A stretch of DNA of 13,192 nucleotides from CAYGLV01 sp964351025 (GCA_964351025.1 CAYGLV010000064.1:1-13192), one strand, 5' to 3'. Positions 1 to 6,836 are shown, numbered from the stretch's first letter. The notes: generated from the sequence alone by a model not told the origin. A program made the numbers and translations.

Positions 1-919
1 CGCTCGTGTGCCCGGCCCCGCCGAGCGCCGGTGCCGACGTCGCGAGCGCGGTGGCGAGCCTCGAGCGGTCGCCGCCCGCGGCCGCGAGAACCGGCGAGGC
101 GGCAATGGCCGCCGAGGCCGCGGCGCTCGCCGCCGCCCCGCGCTGTGACCAGGTCTGCTCGATCGCGGGCGCCGCCTTCGGCTTCACGATCGCATCCTTG
201 ACCGCTGGAGTCACGGTCACGGCGGCACCCGTGGCCGCGGTCACCGCAACGGCGACGGCGGTCGCCTTGACAGCGGCAGTGCCGCCGAGGATCGCCTTGG
301 CCGCCCCGACGAGCGCTGAAAGGTCGAAGCCGTGGAGCACGCGCTTCAGACGGCTCTTCTTCGCGGCATTTCCCTCGGGCTCGGTCAGGCCCGCTGCGAG
401 GGAGCGGCGCGCGCGGAAGATGAGTGTCTCGATGGCCGCCTGGGAGAGCTCCATCTCCTCGGCGATCTCCTTGTACGAGAGCCCCTGCCACTCGCGCAGG
501 AGGATGGCGCGGCGCTGCTGCAAAGGCATGGCCGCGAGCGCGTCCTCGATCCCGATCAGCTCGTCGCGGCGATCGCTCGGGCCCGGAACGATCTCCTCGA
601 TCAGCTCGAAGTCGGCCGGGCTCTCGATCTTCTCCCGGCGCCACGTCGAGCGGCGGCGCGACAGGCAGACGTTCTCGGCGATCTTGAACAGCCAGGCAGT
701 CTCGGTCTGCGGAACGACGCCCTTGCGGAGCGCGCGAAACGCGTTCATGAACACGATCTGCGTCGCGTCCTCGGCGTCCTCCCGCGAGCCGAGCTGGTGC
801 AGGCAGTAGCTGTAGATCCGGCGCGAGTGGCTCTCGTAGAGCGCATGCGCAGCGGCCGCCTCGTGCGCGGCGGGTCTCTCGACGCTAGATGCACGGCCGA
901 TGGACGGAACTGCAGCCAA
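1..919 (-). CDS. ECF-type RNA polymerase sigma factor with C-terminal hydrophobic tail (3' end outside window)
   Basis: This is a sigma-70 family factor that would direct RNA polymerase to a specific promoter set. The frame is open for 306 codons from TTG at 919 to the left edge, where it is truncated. Region 2 spans about residues 25-95 (HSRRIYSYC, then EDAEDATQIVF, then AWLFKIAENVCLSRRR). Region 4 spans about 125-178, with a helix-turn-helix (LSYKEIAEEMELS, then IETLIFRARRSL). These are standard ECF features. Unusually, the protein continues for more than 125 residues: a basic stretch (about 187-193), a hydrophobic Ala/Val segment (about 219-236) that could be a membrane helix, then an Ala/Ser-rich tail. 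An in-frame TAA lies 8 codons upstream, and the only start candidate before region 2 is TTG with GGGG seven bases upstream. No anti-sigma gene is visible, though one could lie off the left edge. Family call is firm; membrane tethering is inference. Confidence 0.88.
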   Translation of the reverse strand, partial: MAAVPSIGRASSVERPAAHEAAAAHALYESHSRRIYSYCLHQLGSREDAEDATQIVFMNAFRALRKGVVPQTETAWLFKIAENVCLSRRRSTWRREKIESPADFELIEEIVPGPSDRRDELIGIEDALAAMPLQQRRAILLREWQGLSYKEIAEEMELSQAAIETLIFRARRSLAAGLTEPEGNAAKKSRLKRVLHGFDLSALVGAAKAILGGTAAVKATAVAVAVTAATGAAVTVTPAVKDAIVKPKAAPAIEQTWSQRGAAASAAASAAIAASPVLAAAGGDRSRLATALATSAPALGGAGHTS

Positions 920-930
920 CTCATTACCCC
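917..930 (-). promoter_or_regulatory. Ribosome binding site and TTG start of the sigma gene
   Basis: On the minus strand GGGG (927-930) lies seven bases before TTG (917-919). An in-frame TAA lies further upstream and no in-frame ATG or GTG occurs before the conserved region 2, so this TTG is the best-supported start. A search limited to ATG/GTG starts would miss the gene. Confidence 0.6.
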
Positions 931-970
931 ATGGTTAGGACAACCTGCTGCGTCCCGCCCGGACGCCAGA

Positions 971-994
971 GCCGAAGTGTGAGCGACCTTCGGC
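971..994. terminator. Hairpin between holB and the sigma gene
   Basis: GCCGAAG (971-977) and CTTCGGC (988-994) form a perfect 7-bp stem around a 10-base loop. It lies 50 bp after the holB stop and 52 bp before the sigma start. It may attenuate or end the holB transcript, or be leader structure for the sigma gene. No U-run follows on either strand, so classic intrinsic termination is not shown. Confidence 0.35.
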
Positions 995-1008
995 GCCAGC
1001 GCAAGGGC

Positions 1009-1038
1009 TTTGCAAAGAATCTTTACATTATTTGCAAA
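1009..1038. promoter_or_regulatory. Twin TTTGCAAA palindromes, possible operator
   Basis: The 8-bp perfect palindrome TTTGCAAA occurs at 1009-1016 and again at 1031-1038, a 22-bp repeat distance or about two helical turns. Both sit in an AT-rich island inside very GC-rich DNA, just after the holB stop and 90-120 bp upstream of the sigma start. The arrangement fits two dimer sites on one DNA face. No regulator can be named from sequence alone. Confidence 0.4.
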
Positions 1039-1043
1039 TGATG

Positions 1044-2117
1044 CTACCGCGCTGCGGGGAACTCCTGCCGGAGCTGAACGAAGAGCGCTTCGAGCGCAAG
1101 CTGCGGATTGAGGTTGAACTCCTCGAGGGCGCGCCAGGAGGCCCGCACGGCCTCGGCCGCGCGCCCCGCACCCTCGGACCGCTCGGCAGAGGAGTCCGCG
1201 CGCAGCTCCTCGAGCCGGTCAGCATGGACGACGGCGCTCTCCGCTCCGGCCGCGACGACGACGAGGTCTCGGTACCAGGCCGCGAGCTCCTCGAGCGAGG
1301 CGAGCAGCTCCTCGCGCTCGGCCCCGCGCTGAGCGCGCTTCAGGCGCTGCTCGAGCTCTCGTTGCGTCAGGTCCTGCCCCTCGAGGGAACGCTCCTCGTC
1401 GTCCCTCGCTTGCACGCCACGGGCGTCGGCGGCGGCGAGCAAGGCGGCAGACGCGTCTCCCGGCTCGAACTCCGGGTCGAGGTATGGGCCGCGAGCGACG
1501 GCGAGCAGAGCCGTCCTGTGCTCGGCCGCGCTCGCGTCGAGCAGCCTGCGCGCGCGATCGAGGCGACCGGCGGCAACGCGAGCGAGCGCGTTCACGTGCG
1601 CCGGCGCAAGCCCGGGCGCTTCGGCGGCGATCCACTCCCGGACAGCCTTCCCGGACAGCCGGCGGAACGGGACGAGCTGGCAGCGCGAGCGGATCGTGAG
1701 CGGCAGCGGCCCGAGGTCGTCGGCGACGAGCAGGATCACGGCATACGACGGGGGCTCCTCGAGGTCCTTGAGCAGTGCGTCGGCCGCGTCCTCGTTCAGG
1801 AGGTGCGCGTCCAGGATCAGGTAGACGCGGCGGTCGGCCTCGAAGGGACGCATGTGCAGGTCGCGCCGCAGCTCGCGGATCTCGTCGATGCGAATCATCT
1901 CGCCCAGCGCCTCGAGCACGTACAGGTCGGGGTGTGCCCGCTCGTTGACGCGCCTCGGGTCGCCGAGGAGCGCGCCCGCGAGCGCGAACGCAGCCTGGCG
2001 CTTGCCCGTTCCCCCCGGTCCGTGCAGCAGGTAGGCGTGCGCCGGCCCGTCGGCGAGCGCCGCCGCGAGGAGGCGTCTTGCCTCGAGCTGCTCAGGAACC
2101 GCGTCGAAGCTCTGCAT
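1044..2117 (-). CDS. holB: DNA polymerase III subunit delta' (clamp loader)
   Basis: Delta' is the stator of the clamp loader that places the beta clamp on primed DNA. The 357-residue protein opens with the family's usual layout (QSFDAVPEQLEARRLL, then AHAYLLHGPGGTGK). Walker A is at residues 33-39, a degenerate Walker B (VYLILDAHLLN) at about 98-108, and the SRC motif of clamp-loader subunits at 144-146 in TIRSRCQ. The C-terminal collar helices end in NLNPQLALEALF. The four-cysteine zinc module usually found after Walker A is absent: residues 50-75 contain no cysteine. A longer reading to 2276 exists, but ATG at 2117 matches the family N-terminus. The gene overlaps tmk by 26 bp on the same strand, so they are probably co-transcribed and translationally coupled. 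A tmk-holB pairing is common in bacteria. Confidence 0.9.
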   Translation of the reverse strand: MQSFDAVPEQLEARRLLAAALADGPAHAYLLHGPGGTGKRQAAFALAGALLGDPRRVNERAHPDLYVLEALGEMIRIDEIRELRRDLHMRPFEADRRVYLILDAHLLNEDAADALLKDLEEPPSYAVILLVADDLGPLPLTIRSRCQLVPFRRLSGKAVREWIAAEAPGLAPAHVNALARVAAGRLDRARRLLDASAAEHRTALLAVARGPYLDPEFEPGDASAALLAAADARGVQARDDEERSLEGQDLTQRELEQRLKRAQRGAEREELLASLEELAAWYRDLVVVAAGAESAVVHADRLEELRADSSAERSEGAGRAAEAVRASWRALEEFNLNPQLALEALFVQLRQEFPAAR

Positions 2118-2700
2118 GCAGCTCGGAGTAGATGCGGTCGGCCAGCTCGCCGGGCGGCGAGAGGCCGTCGAGCGTGACGATCCGGGAGGGGTAGCTCGCG
2201 GCCAGCTCCCGGTAGCCGTCCTCCACGCGCCGCCGGAACGCGGCGCCCTCGCGCTCGAGCCGGTCGGGGCTCGCACCGACGCGCTCGGCCGACTCGTCCG
2301 GGCCGAGAGAGAGCACGAAGGTTCGATCGGGCAGCAGCCCGCGTATCCCCGGCAGGTTCAGCTCGAGCACGCGCTCGACGCCGAGCCCGCGCGCGACTCC
2401 CTGGTAGGCGAGCGAGGAGTCGACGTAGCGGTCGCAGAGGACGTCGGCGCCGCGCTCGAGCGCCGGTGCGATGACTTCCTCGACGAGCTCGGCGCGCGCG
2501 GCGGCGTAAAGCGCGGCCTCGGCCCAGGCTGTCATGTGCGGCCCGTGGAGGAGGAGCGCGCGAATCCCCTCCCCCAGCTCCGTTCCCCCCGGCTCGCGCA
2601 CGGCGACCACCTCGCGGCCCTCCGCCTCGAGCCGCGCCCGCAGGCGCTCGACCTGGGTCGTCTTGCCCGAGCCGTCGAGTCCTTCAAAGGTCACGAACAT
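2092..2700 (-). CDS. tmk: Thymidylate kinase (dTMP kinase)
   Basis: This cytosolic enzyme phosphorylates dTMP to dTDP with ATP, a committed step to dTTP. The 202-residue length is normal for the family. The P-loop FEGLDGSGKTTQ is at residues 5-16, the REPGGT substrate-site motif at 35-40, and the DRYVDSSLAYQG motif at 90-101. An Arg-rich LID segment (SPDRLEREGAAFRRR) lies at about 144-158; the absence of an Arg in the P-loop and its presence in the LID fit the bacterial type II form. The frame is open to 3048, but that extension is antisense to the epimerase and lacks family similarity, so ATG at 2700 is chosen. It is first in an operon with holB and starts 22 bp from the divergent epimerase gene. 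Confidence 0.95.
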   Translation of the reverse strand: MFVTFEGLDGSGKTTQVERLRARLEAEGREVVAVREPGGTELGEGIRALLLHGPHMTAWAEAALYAAARAELVEEVIAPALERGADVLCDRYVDSSLAYQGVARGLGVERVLELNLPGIRGLLPDRTFVLSLGPDESAERVGASPDRLEREGAAFRRRVEDGYRELAASYPSRIVTLDGLSPPGELADRIYSELHAELRRGS

Positions 2701-2708
2701 CTGAGCCG

Positions 2709-2715
2709 TAGGATA
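2709..2715. promoter_or_regulatory. Overlapping divergent -10 elements between tmk and the epimerase gene
   Basis: The 22-bp spacer between the two start codons contains TAGGATA. On the plus strand TAGGAT (2709-2714) ends 8 bases before the epimerase ATG. On the minus strand TATCCT (2715-2710) ends 9 bases before the tmk ATG. Both match the actinobacterial TANNNT -10 pattern, and the spacing implies leaderless or nearly leaderless transcripts both ways. No clear -35 is visible; each would lie inside the other gene. Confidence 0.45.
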
Positions 2716-2722
2716 CGAGCCC

Positions 2723-3628
2723 ATGCGCGCCGTCGTCACCGGAGGAGCCGGATTCATCGGCTCGCACGTCGTGGAGGCCCTCCTCGCCCGTGGCGACGAG
2801 GTGCACGTCGTGGACGACCTCTCCTCGGGCAAGCGCGAGAACGTGCCCGCTGCGGCAACGCTGCACGAGCTCGACGTGCGCGAGCCGCTCGAGCGGCTGT
2901 TCGACGAGGTGCGCCCAGAGAGCGTCTTCCACCTCGCCGCCCAGGCAGACGTGCGCGTGTCGGTCGAGCGGCCCGACTTCGATGCCGGAGTGAACGTGAT
3001 CGGCACGATCCGCGTGCTCGAGGGAGCGCGCCGGAGCGACGCCCGCATCGTTTTCGCGTCGACCGGCGGCGCGATCTACGGGGAATGCGCCCGTCCCGCG
3101 CGGGAGGAAGACCCGCGGCTGCCGCTCGCGCCGTACGGAACCTCGAAGCTCGCCGGAGAGGAGTACCTGGCCACCTACAACCGCCTGTACGGCACCGGTC
3201 ACGTCGCGCTGCGCCTGGGCAACGTCTTCGGGCCGCGCCAGGATCCGCACGGCGAGGCCGGCGTCGTCGCCATCTTCCTGCGCCGGCTCGCACGCGGGGA
3301 GACGTGCCGGATCTTCGGCGACGGCGAGCAGACGCGCGACTACGTCTTCGTCGGCGATGTCGTGCGCGCGGGCCTGGCCGCGACCGAGCGGGACGGCGGC
3401 GTGTTCAACATCGGCACGGCCACGGAGACGTCCGTCGTGGACCTCTACGCGGCCTGTCTCGATGTTGCAGGCTCGACGAGCCCGGCCGAGTTCGCGCCGG
3501 CGCGCCACGGCGAGCTGCAACGGAGCGTGCTCGACGCCTCACTGGCGGCGCGCGAGCTCGGCTGGAGGCCGGAGACGACACTCGCCGACGGCCTCCGTAC
3601 GACGTGGGAGTGGATTCGGAAGGAGTAG
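2723..3628 (+). CDS. NAD-dependent epimerase/dehydratase, UDP-glucose 4-epimerase-like
   Basis: This is an extended short-chain dehydrogenase that acts on a nucleotide sugar, most likely as a UDP-hexose 4-epimerase supplying precursors for surface glycans. The Rossmann motif GGAGFIG is at residues 7-13, an acidic residue pair (VVDDLSSGKREN) at 29-40 fits NAD binding, and FHLAAQADVRVSV is at 69-81. The catalytic residues are seen as S113/T114 in FASTGG and Y138/K142 in PYGTSK. RLGNVFGPRQDP and GDGEQTRDYVFVGDVV are typical of GalE-like and related sugar enzymes. At 301 residues it is slightly short for GalE (about 330). The exact substrate cannot be read from sequence, so no symbol is given. 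The LytR_C gene follows 30 bp downstream on the same strand. The start probably gives a leaderless mRNA. Confidence 0.9.
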   Translation: MRAVVTGGAGFIGSHVVEALLARGDEVHVVDDLSSGKRENVPAAATLHELDVREPLERLFDEVRPESVFHLAAQADVRVSVERPDFDAGVNVIGTIRVLEGARRSDARIVFASTGGAIYGECARPAREEDPRLPLAPYGTSKLAGEEYLATYNRLYGTGHVALRLGNVFGPRQDPHGEAGVVAIFLRRLARGETCRIFGDGEQTRDYVFVGDVVRAGLAATERDGGVFNIGTATETSVVDLYAACLDVAGSTSPAEFAPARHGELQRSVLDASLAARELGWRPETTLADGLRTTWEWIRKE

Positions 3629-3658
3629 CACCGCGCCGCGTCGAATCACCGAGGCGCC

Positions 3659-4180
3659 GTGGATCATCCCGTCTCTGCTCCCGATGCTCTCGTCCGCCCG
3701 TGGCGGACGGCGACGCTCGTCGCGAGCGCGCTGGCTGCAGTCGAGCTCGTCATTCTCATGGTCGTCGGCGTGACGTTGCTCGCGAAGCCGGTCGCCAACG
3801 AGGTGCGCCAGGCCGCCGAGGCGAGAGTCTTCGCGCCGATCAAGCCTGCGCCGGCAAGGCCGACCCCGCAGCCGGCGAAGGTCGGGGCGCCGAGCCTGAC
3901 GCGGGCCGAAACCTCCGTTCTCATCCTCAACGGCGGCGGCCGCACCGGAGCCGCGGCGGCACAGGCCGCGAGCCTCGAGGCGCGCGGCTACACGATCGGC
4001 GCCGTCGGCAACGCCCCACGCTCGGACTACACGCGGAGCCTCGTCATGTTCCGCAAGGGCTTCGCGGCCGAGGGTGCGCGGCTGGCGAAGGACGCGCAGA
4101 TCAAGATCGTCGGGCCGCTCGACGGCCTGCGCGCGCCGGACCTCAAGGGCACGCACGTCGTGCTCGTCATCGGCTCCTGA
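3659..4180 (+). CDS. One-pass membrane protein with LytR C-terminal (LytR_C) domain
   Basis: The 173-residue protein has a short cytoplasmic N-terminus, one membrane helix (about residues 19-42) and a Pro/Ala-rich linker (62-78). It ends in a domain at about 85-173 resembling the LytR_C domain found at the end of LytR-CpsA-Psr cell-wall proteins. Key stretches are SVLILNGGGRTG, then LEARGYTIG, then a Tyr/Arg strand and AEGARLAKD, and a final strand VVLVIGS. The catalytic LCP domain is missing, so this is a stand-alone LytR_C protein, a form common in actinobacteria whose role is not established. GTG at 3659 is preceded by GAGG about six bases upstream. It probably shares a transcript with the sugar epimerase, which suggests an envelope role. 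It meets the ligase gene tail to tail at a 4-bp gap. Confidence 0.82.
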   Translation: MDHPVSAPDALVRPWRTATLVASALAAVELVILMVVGVTLLAKPVANEVRQAAEARVFAPIKPAPARPTPQPAKVGAPSLTRAETSVLILNGGGRTGAAAAQAASLEARGYTIGAVGNAPRSDYTRSLVMFRKGFAAEGARLAKDAQIKIVGPLDGLRAPDLKGTHVVLVIGS

Positions 4181-4184
4181 TCAG

Positions 4185-6143
4185 CTAACAGTCGCCGCCG
4201 TTGACGTAGTCTCGCGCGATGTCGAGCGGTCCGTTCTTGATCCACCGCCGGCCGGAAGGATCGAGCGTGTACGAGCGGTTGAGGTGGACGTAGCCGGCGC
4301 AGAAATCGTTCAGAACCGTGACCTCGAAGACGCCGAGCTCGTACCAGGTATCCGGGTTGAGCGGCTGCAGGCGGACGGCATCGGCGTACGCCTCCCGCGC
4401 TGAGCGCTCGTCGTCGCCCCGCTCGTATGCCCGCGCCCGCGTGAAGAGAGGTCTGAGCGAGAAGGGGTCGAGTGAGCGCGCGCGGCCGGCGAGCGAGAGA
4501 GCCTGTGCCGGATCGCCGCGGTCGAGCGCGCGCAGGGCCGCCCCGACGTCCCGAGCCGCGAGGCGCGGCGCGGCGAGCGACCACAGGACGGCGAGGCAGA
4601 CCGCGACCGCGGCGAGCGCCGCGAGCGGCGAGCGGCGGAGCGTCCGCGACGGTCGCCCGGCGGCGGCGAGAGTGCCGAGGACGAAGAGCGCCGGGGCGGT
4701 GACTGCGAGGAAGTCCAGGTCGTAGTCGGCAAGCGCGTGCACGAGGTAGGCGGCGGGCGCTACGACGAGCGCCGTGGCGGCGGCCCGCTCGCCACCGTCG
4801 AGCCGCCGGAGCGCGCCGCGTGCGACAGCCGCGCCTGCGAGCGCGAACCCGAGGCCGAGCGCGAGGCCGACGAGCCCCGTGTCGGCGAGGAGCTGAAGGG
4901 CGAGGTTGTGCGGCTGGGTGACGTTCAGACCATCGGTGCGGTAGCGCTTGCGCGCCACCTCGAAGGTGCCTGCTCCGGCGCCCGTGAGGGGGTCGGCCCG
5001 GTAGACGTGCCAGGCCTCCTGCCACCACTGCCAGCGGTTGTTCGACTCGAGGCTCGTGAGCCGCCCGGGGCCCTGGGAGACCTGCGCTCCGCCACTGAAC
5101 TGGTCAGCGGCCCACGTGACCGGGTTGCCGACCGACACGGTGAGCCCCACGAGCGCGGCGGCGGCGGCCAGAACGGCGGCCAGAGCAAGCCCACGGCCGA
5201 GGAGCCGCCTTGCGGCGTCGGGCAGCGGCCGGCGCAGCAGTGGGTGGGCGAGCGCGGCGGCAGCAGCAGCGCCGGCGAGCGCGAGCAGCCCGAACCAGGC
5301 GCCGTCGGCCGCACGCGCCGCGTGGGGCTGCAGGTCGTCCACGAGCGCCGGCCGCGTGAAGGCCCAGCCGGCGACGGCCGCGGCCGGCACGATCCCTGCC
5401 AGCGCGGCGAGCGCACCCTCGACGCGCCCGCGCGCGAGAAGAAGCCACAGCGCCAGCGCGGCGACCCCGGCGACCACGCCTGTTCGCGACGCCGTCAGGA
5501 GCACGGCGAGGGTCGCCGCGTAGACCAGGACGACGCCACCGGCCCGCACCGGACGCAGGTGGTCGCGGCGGACTGCCGCCCAGAGGCCGAGCGGCAGGGC
5601 GAAGTCGGCGAGCAGCGCGAGCCCGTTCCAGTAGCCGACGGGGCTGCGCAGCCGAGCCGCCCGTGCGCCGTCCGGGAAGAGCGCGGGGATCGCCTTGCCG
5701 GCGAGCGACCACGCAAGGGCCGCGCCGAGCAGGACGGCGAGCCCCGCCGCAGCGAATCGCAGAGCCCGGGGCCCGCGCGAGCCTGCGGCGAGGCCGAGCC
5801 CGAGGAAGCAGGCGGCCGCGAGCGACTTGTTGAAGAAATCCCAGGACCGGTCCGGCGCGACCGACCAGAGCACGGACAGTCCCTCCCACAGCACGAGCGC
5901 GCCGAGCGAGCCGAGGAGCACGAGTCCCGAGCGGCCCAGCGTAGGCGCCGGCTCCCGGCCGAGCAGCGCGACGACGAGTCCGGCAGCGAGCGTAAGGCCC
6001 GCCGCCCCGCCGAGCCAGAGCACGGAGCCCCGGCCCGAGCCGCCGCCGAAGAAGACCGCCCCCGCGAGCAGCGCCCCTAACGCAAGAGCGAGCCCGGCCC
6101 CAGCCCGCGGCAAGCGCGCCGCGCGATCGAGGGCCGTCCGCAT
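4185..6143 (-). CDS. O-antigen ligase/polymerase family membrane protein with C-terminal TPR region
   Basis: This 652-residue integral membrane protein belongs to the WaaL/Wzy-like superfamily, which joins or polymerises lipid-linked glycans on the outer face of the membrane. About ten or more hydrophobic helices fill residues 13-525. TASRTG lies at 217-222. The large loop holds NNRWQWWQEAW (368-378), then PLTGAGAGTFE and the QPHN motif (410-413), followed by LLADTGLVGL; these are hallmarks of the family. After the last helix (about 506-525), residues 533-605 form about two TPR-like helical repeats (GDPAQALSLAGRARSLDP, then AREAYADAVRLQPLNPDTW). Cys/Trp residues cluster near the C-terminus. 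ATG at 6143 is preferred over in-frame GTG at 6161 because a -10-like TAGCGT ends eight bases before it. Family is clear; glycan substrate is unknown. Confidence 0.85.
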   Translation of the reverse strand: MRTALDRAARLPRAGAGLALALGALLAGAVFFGGGSGRGSVLWLGGAAGLTLAAGLVVALLGREPAPTLGRSGLVLLGSLGALVLWEGLSVLWSVAPDRSWDFFNKSLAAACFLGLGLAAGSRGPRALRFAAAGLAVLLGAALAWSLAGKAIPALFPDGARAARLRSPVGYWNGLALLADFALPLGLWAAVRRDHLRPVRAGGVVLVYAATLAVLLTASRTGVVAGVAALALWLLLARGRVEGALAALAGIVPAAAVAGWAFTRPALVDDLQPHAARAADGAWFGLLALAGAAAAAALAHPLLRRPLPDAARRLLGRGLALAAVLAAAAALVGLTVSVGNPVTWAADQFSGGAQVSQGPGRLTSLESNNRWQWWQEAWHVYRADPLTGAGAGTFEVARKRYRTDGLNVTQPHNLALQLLADTGLVGLALGLGFALAGAAVARGALRRLDGGERAAATALVVAPAAYLVHALADYDLDFLAVTAPALFVLGTLAAAGRPSRTLRRSPLAALAAVAVCLAVLWSLAAPRLAARDVGAALRALDRGDPAQALSLAGRARSLDPFSLRPLFTRARAYERGDDERSAREAYADAVRLQPLNPDTWYELGVFEVTVLNDFCAGYVHLNRSYTLDPSGRRWIKNGPLDIARDYVNGGDC

Positions 6144-6151
6144 CGCGGGCC

Positions 6152-6157
6152 ACGCTA
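6152..6157 (-). promoter_or_regulatory. Probable -10 element of the O-antigen ligase-like gene
   Basis: On the minus strand TAGCGT matches TANNNT and ends eight bases before ATG at 6143, the spacing expected for a leaderless transcript. No convincing -35 is visible. If correct it rules out the GTG start at 6161. Confidence 0.35.
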
Positions 6158-6167
6158 GCACAGCCCC

Positions 6168-6194
6168 CGGCGGCGTCCTTGCCGCCGCGGCGGC
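6168..6194. other. GC-rich inverted repeats between the ligase and secreted-protein genes
   Basis: CGGCGGC (6168-6174) and GCCGCCG (6181-6187) can pair around a 6-base loop, and 6181-6194 is itself a 14-bp perfect palindrome. They lie at the head of the divergent region 6144-6299. An 8-bp palindrome AAGCGCTT is at 6203-6210. In DNA this GC-rich such repeats can arise by chance; no function is claimed. Confidence 0.25.
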
Positions 6195-6299
6195 TCCTCA
6201 CAAAGCGCTTACACGAGCCTCACCGCGGGCACATTCCCCTCTGGAAGACTGGTCCGGCTAGGCTGCCTCCTACGTGGGTGCCCGCCCCGCCGTTACACC

Positions 6300-6830
6300 G
6301 TGACCGTCGCCACCGCTCTCACCCGCCGCCTCCTGCACACGACCGCGTTGACGCTCGTCGCAGCGGCCGCACTCCTCTTCGTCGCCTCGCCTGCTACCGC
6401 AGCGACCTCGTGCGGCAAGCAGGTGATCAACGACTGGTACGGGGACGGGCGTGTGGACAAGATCTACCCGCTGCACTGCTACGAGGACGCGATCGACGCC
6501 CTGCCGGTGGACCTCAACGACTACTCGAGCGCAAAAGAGGACATCGAGCGCGCGCTCCAGTTCGCGGTCCGCAACCAGCCCGACCCGGGCCGGCCGGCGC
6601 CACCCGGCGACGAGACCGGCTCCGGCACGAGCGCCGGCACCAGCACGACGCCCGGCACCGGCGGTCCGCTGAACGAGGCAGTCGACAGTATCGGCCCCTC
6701 GAACGCCGACTCGGTGCCGATCCCGCTGCTCGTGCTCGGCGGTCTCGCGCTGCTTTTGCTCGCCGCCGGCGCCGCGGGCTACCTCCGCCGGCGCCTGCAG
6801 GCCCGCCGTGAGGGCCCGCCGCCCGCGTAG
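6300..6830 (+). CDS. Secreted, C-terminally membrane-anchored protein of unknown function
   Basis: I do not recognise a named family. The 176-residue protein has an N-terminal signal peptide (Arg at 9-10, hydrophobic 14-29, likely cleavage after the ATA near residue 35). A compact ectodomain at about 37-92 contains two cysteines (C38 and C60) that could form a disulfide, with CGKQVINDWYGDGRVDK, then YPLHCYEDAIDALP and DLNDYSSAKEDIERAL. A Gly/Ser/Thr/Pro linker (95-125) follows. One membrane helix (about 140-160) and an Arg-rich cytoplasmic tail close the protein. The layout is type I membrane: ectodomain outside, short tail inside. The start is GTG with no obvious ribosome binding site. It lies between the divergent ligase gene and nrdJ; no functional link to either is evident. 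Confidence 0.78.
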   Translation: MTVATALTRRLLHTTALTLVAAAALLFVASPATAATSCGKQVINDWYGDGRVDKIYPLHCYEDAIDALPVDLNDYSSAKEDIERALQFAVRNQPDPGRPAPPGDETGSGTSAGTSTTPGTGGPLNEAVDSIGPSNADSVPIPLLVLGGLALLLLAAGAAGYLRRRLQARREGPPPA

Positions 6831-6836
6831 GGCCAT

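Noticed and set aside
332..982. Plus-strand open frames over the left 980 bp
   Set aside because: They are antisense to the sigma factor, which has intact regions 2 and 4; its TTG start explains why ATG/GTG-based calling favours the wrong strand here.
1032..2177. Plus-strand open frame of 381 codons antisense to holB
   Set aside because: It has no domain features; the opposite strand carries Walker A and SRC motifs.
2701..3048. 116-codon N-terminal extension of tmk
   Set aside because: It is antisense to the epimerase, lacks family similarity, and the P-loop starts right after the ATG at 2700 as in other thymidylate kinases.
2116..4188. Plus-strand open frame of 690 codons across tmk, the epimerase and the LytR_C gene
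   Set aside because: It is antisense to tmk and out of frame with the two plus-strand genes, and is dominated by Arg-rich low-complexity sequence. It is a high-GC shadow.
4737..6080. Plus-strand open frame of 447 codons antisense to the O-antigen ligase-like gene
   Set aside because: Its composition is Gly/Arg/Glu-rich with no motif, while the opposite strand has clear membrane helices and family signatures.
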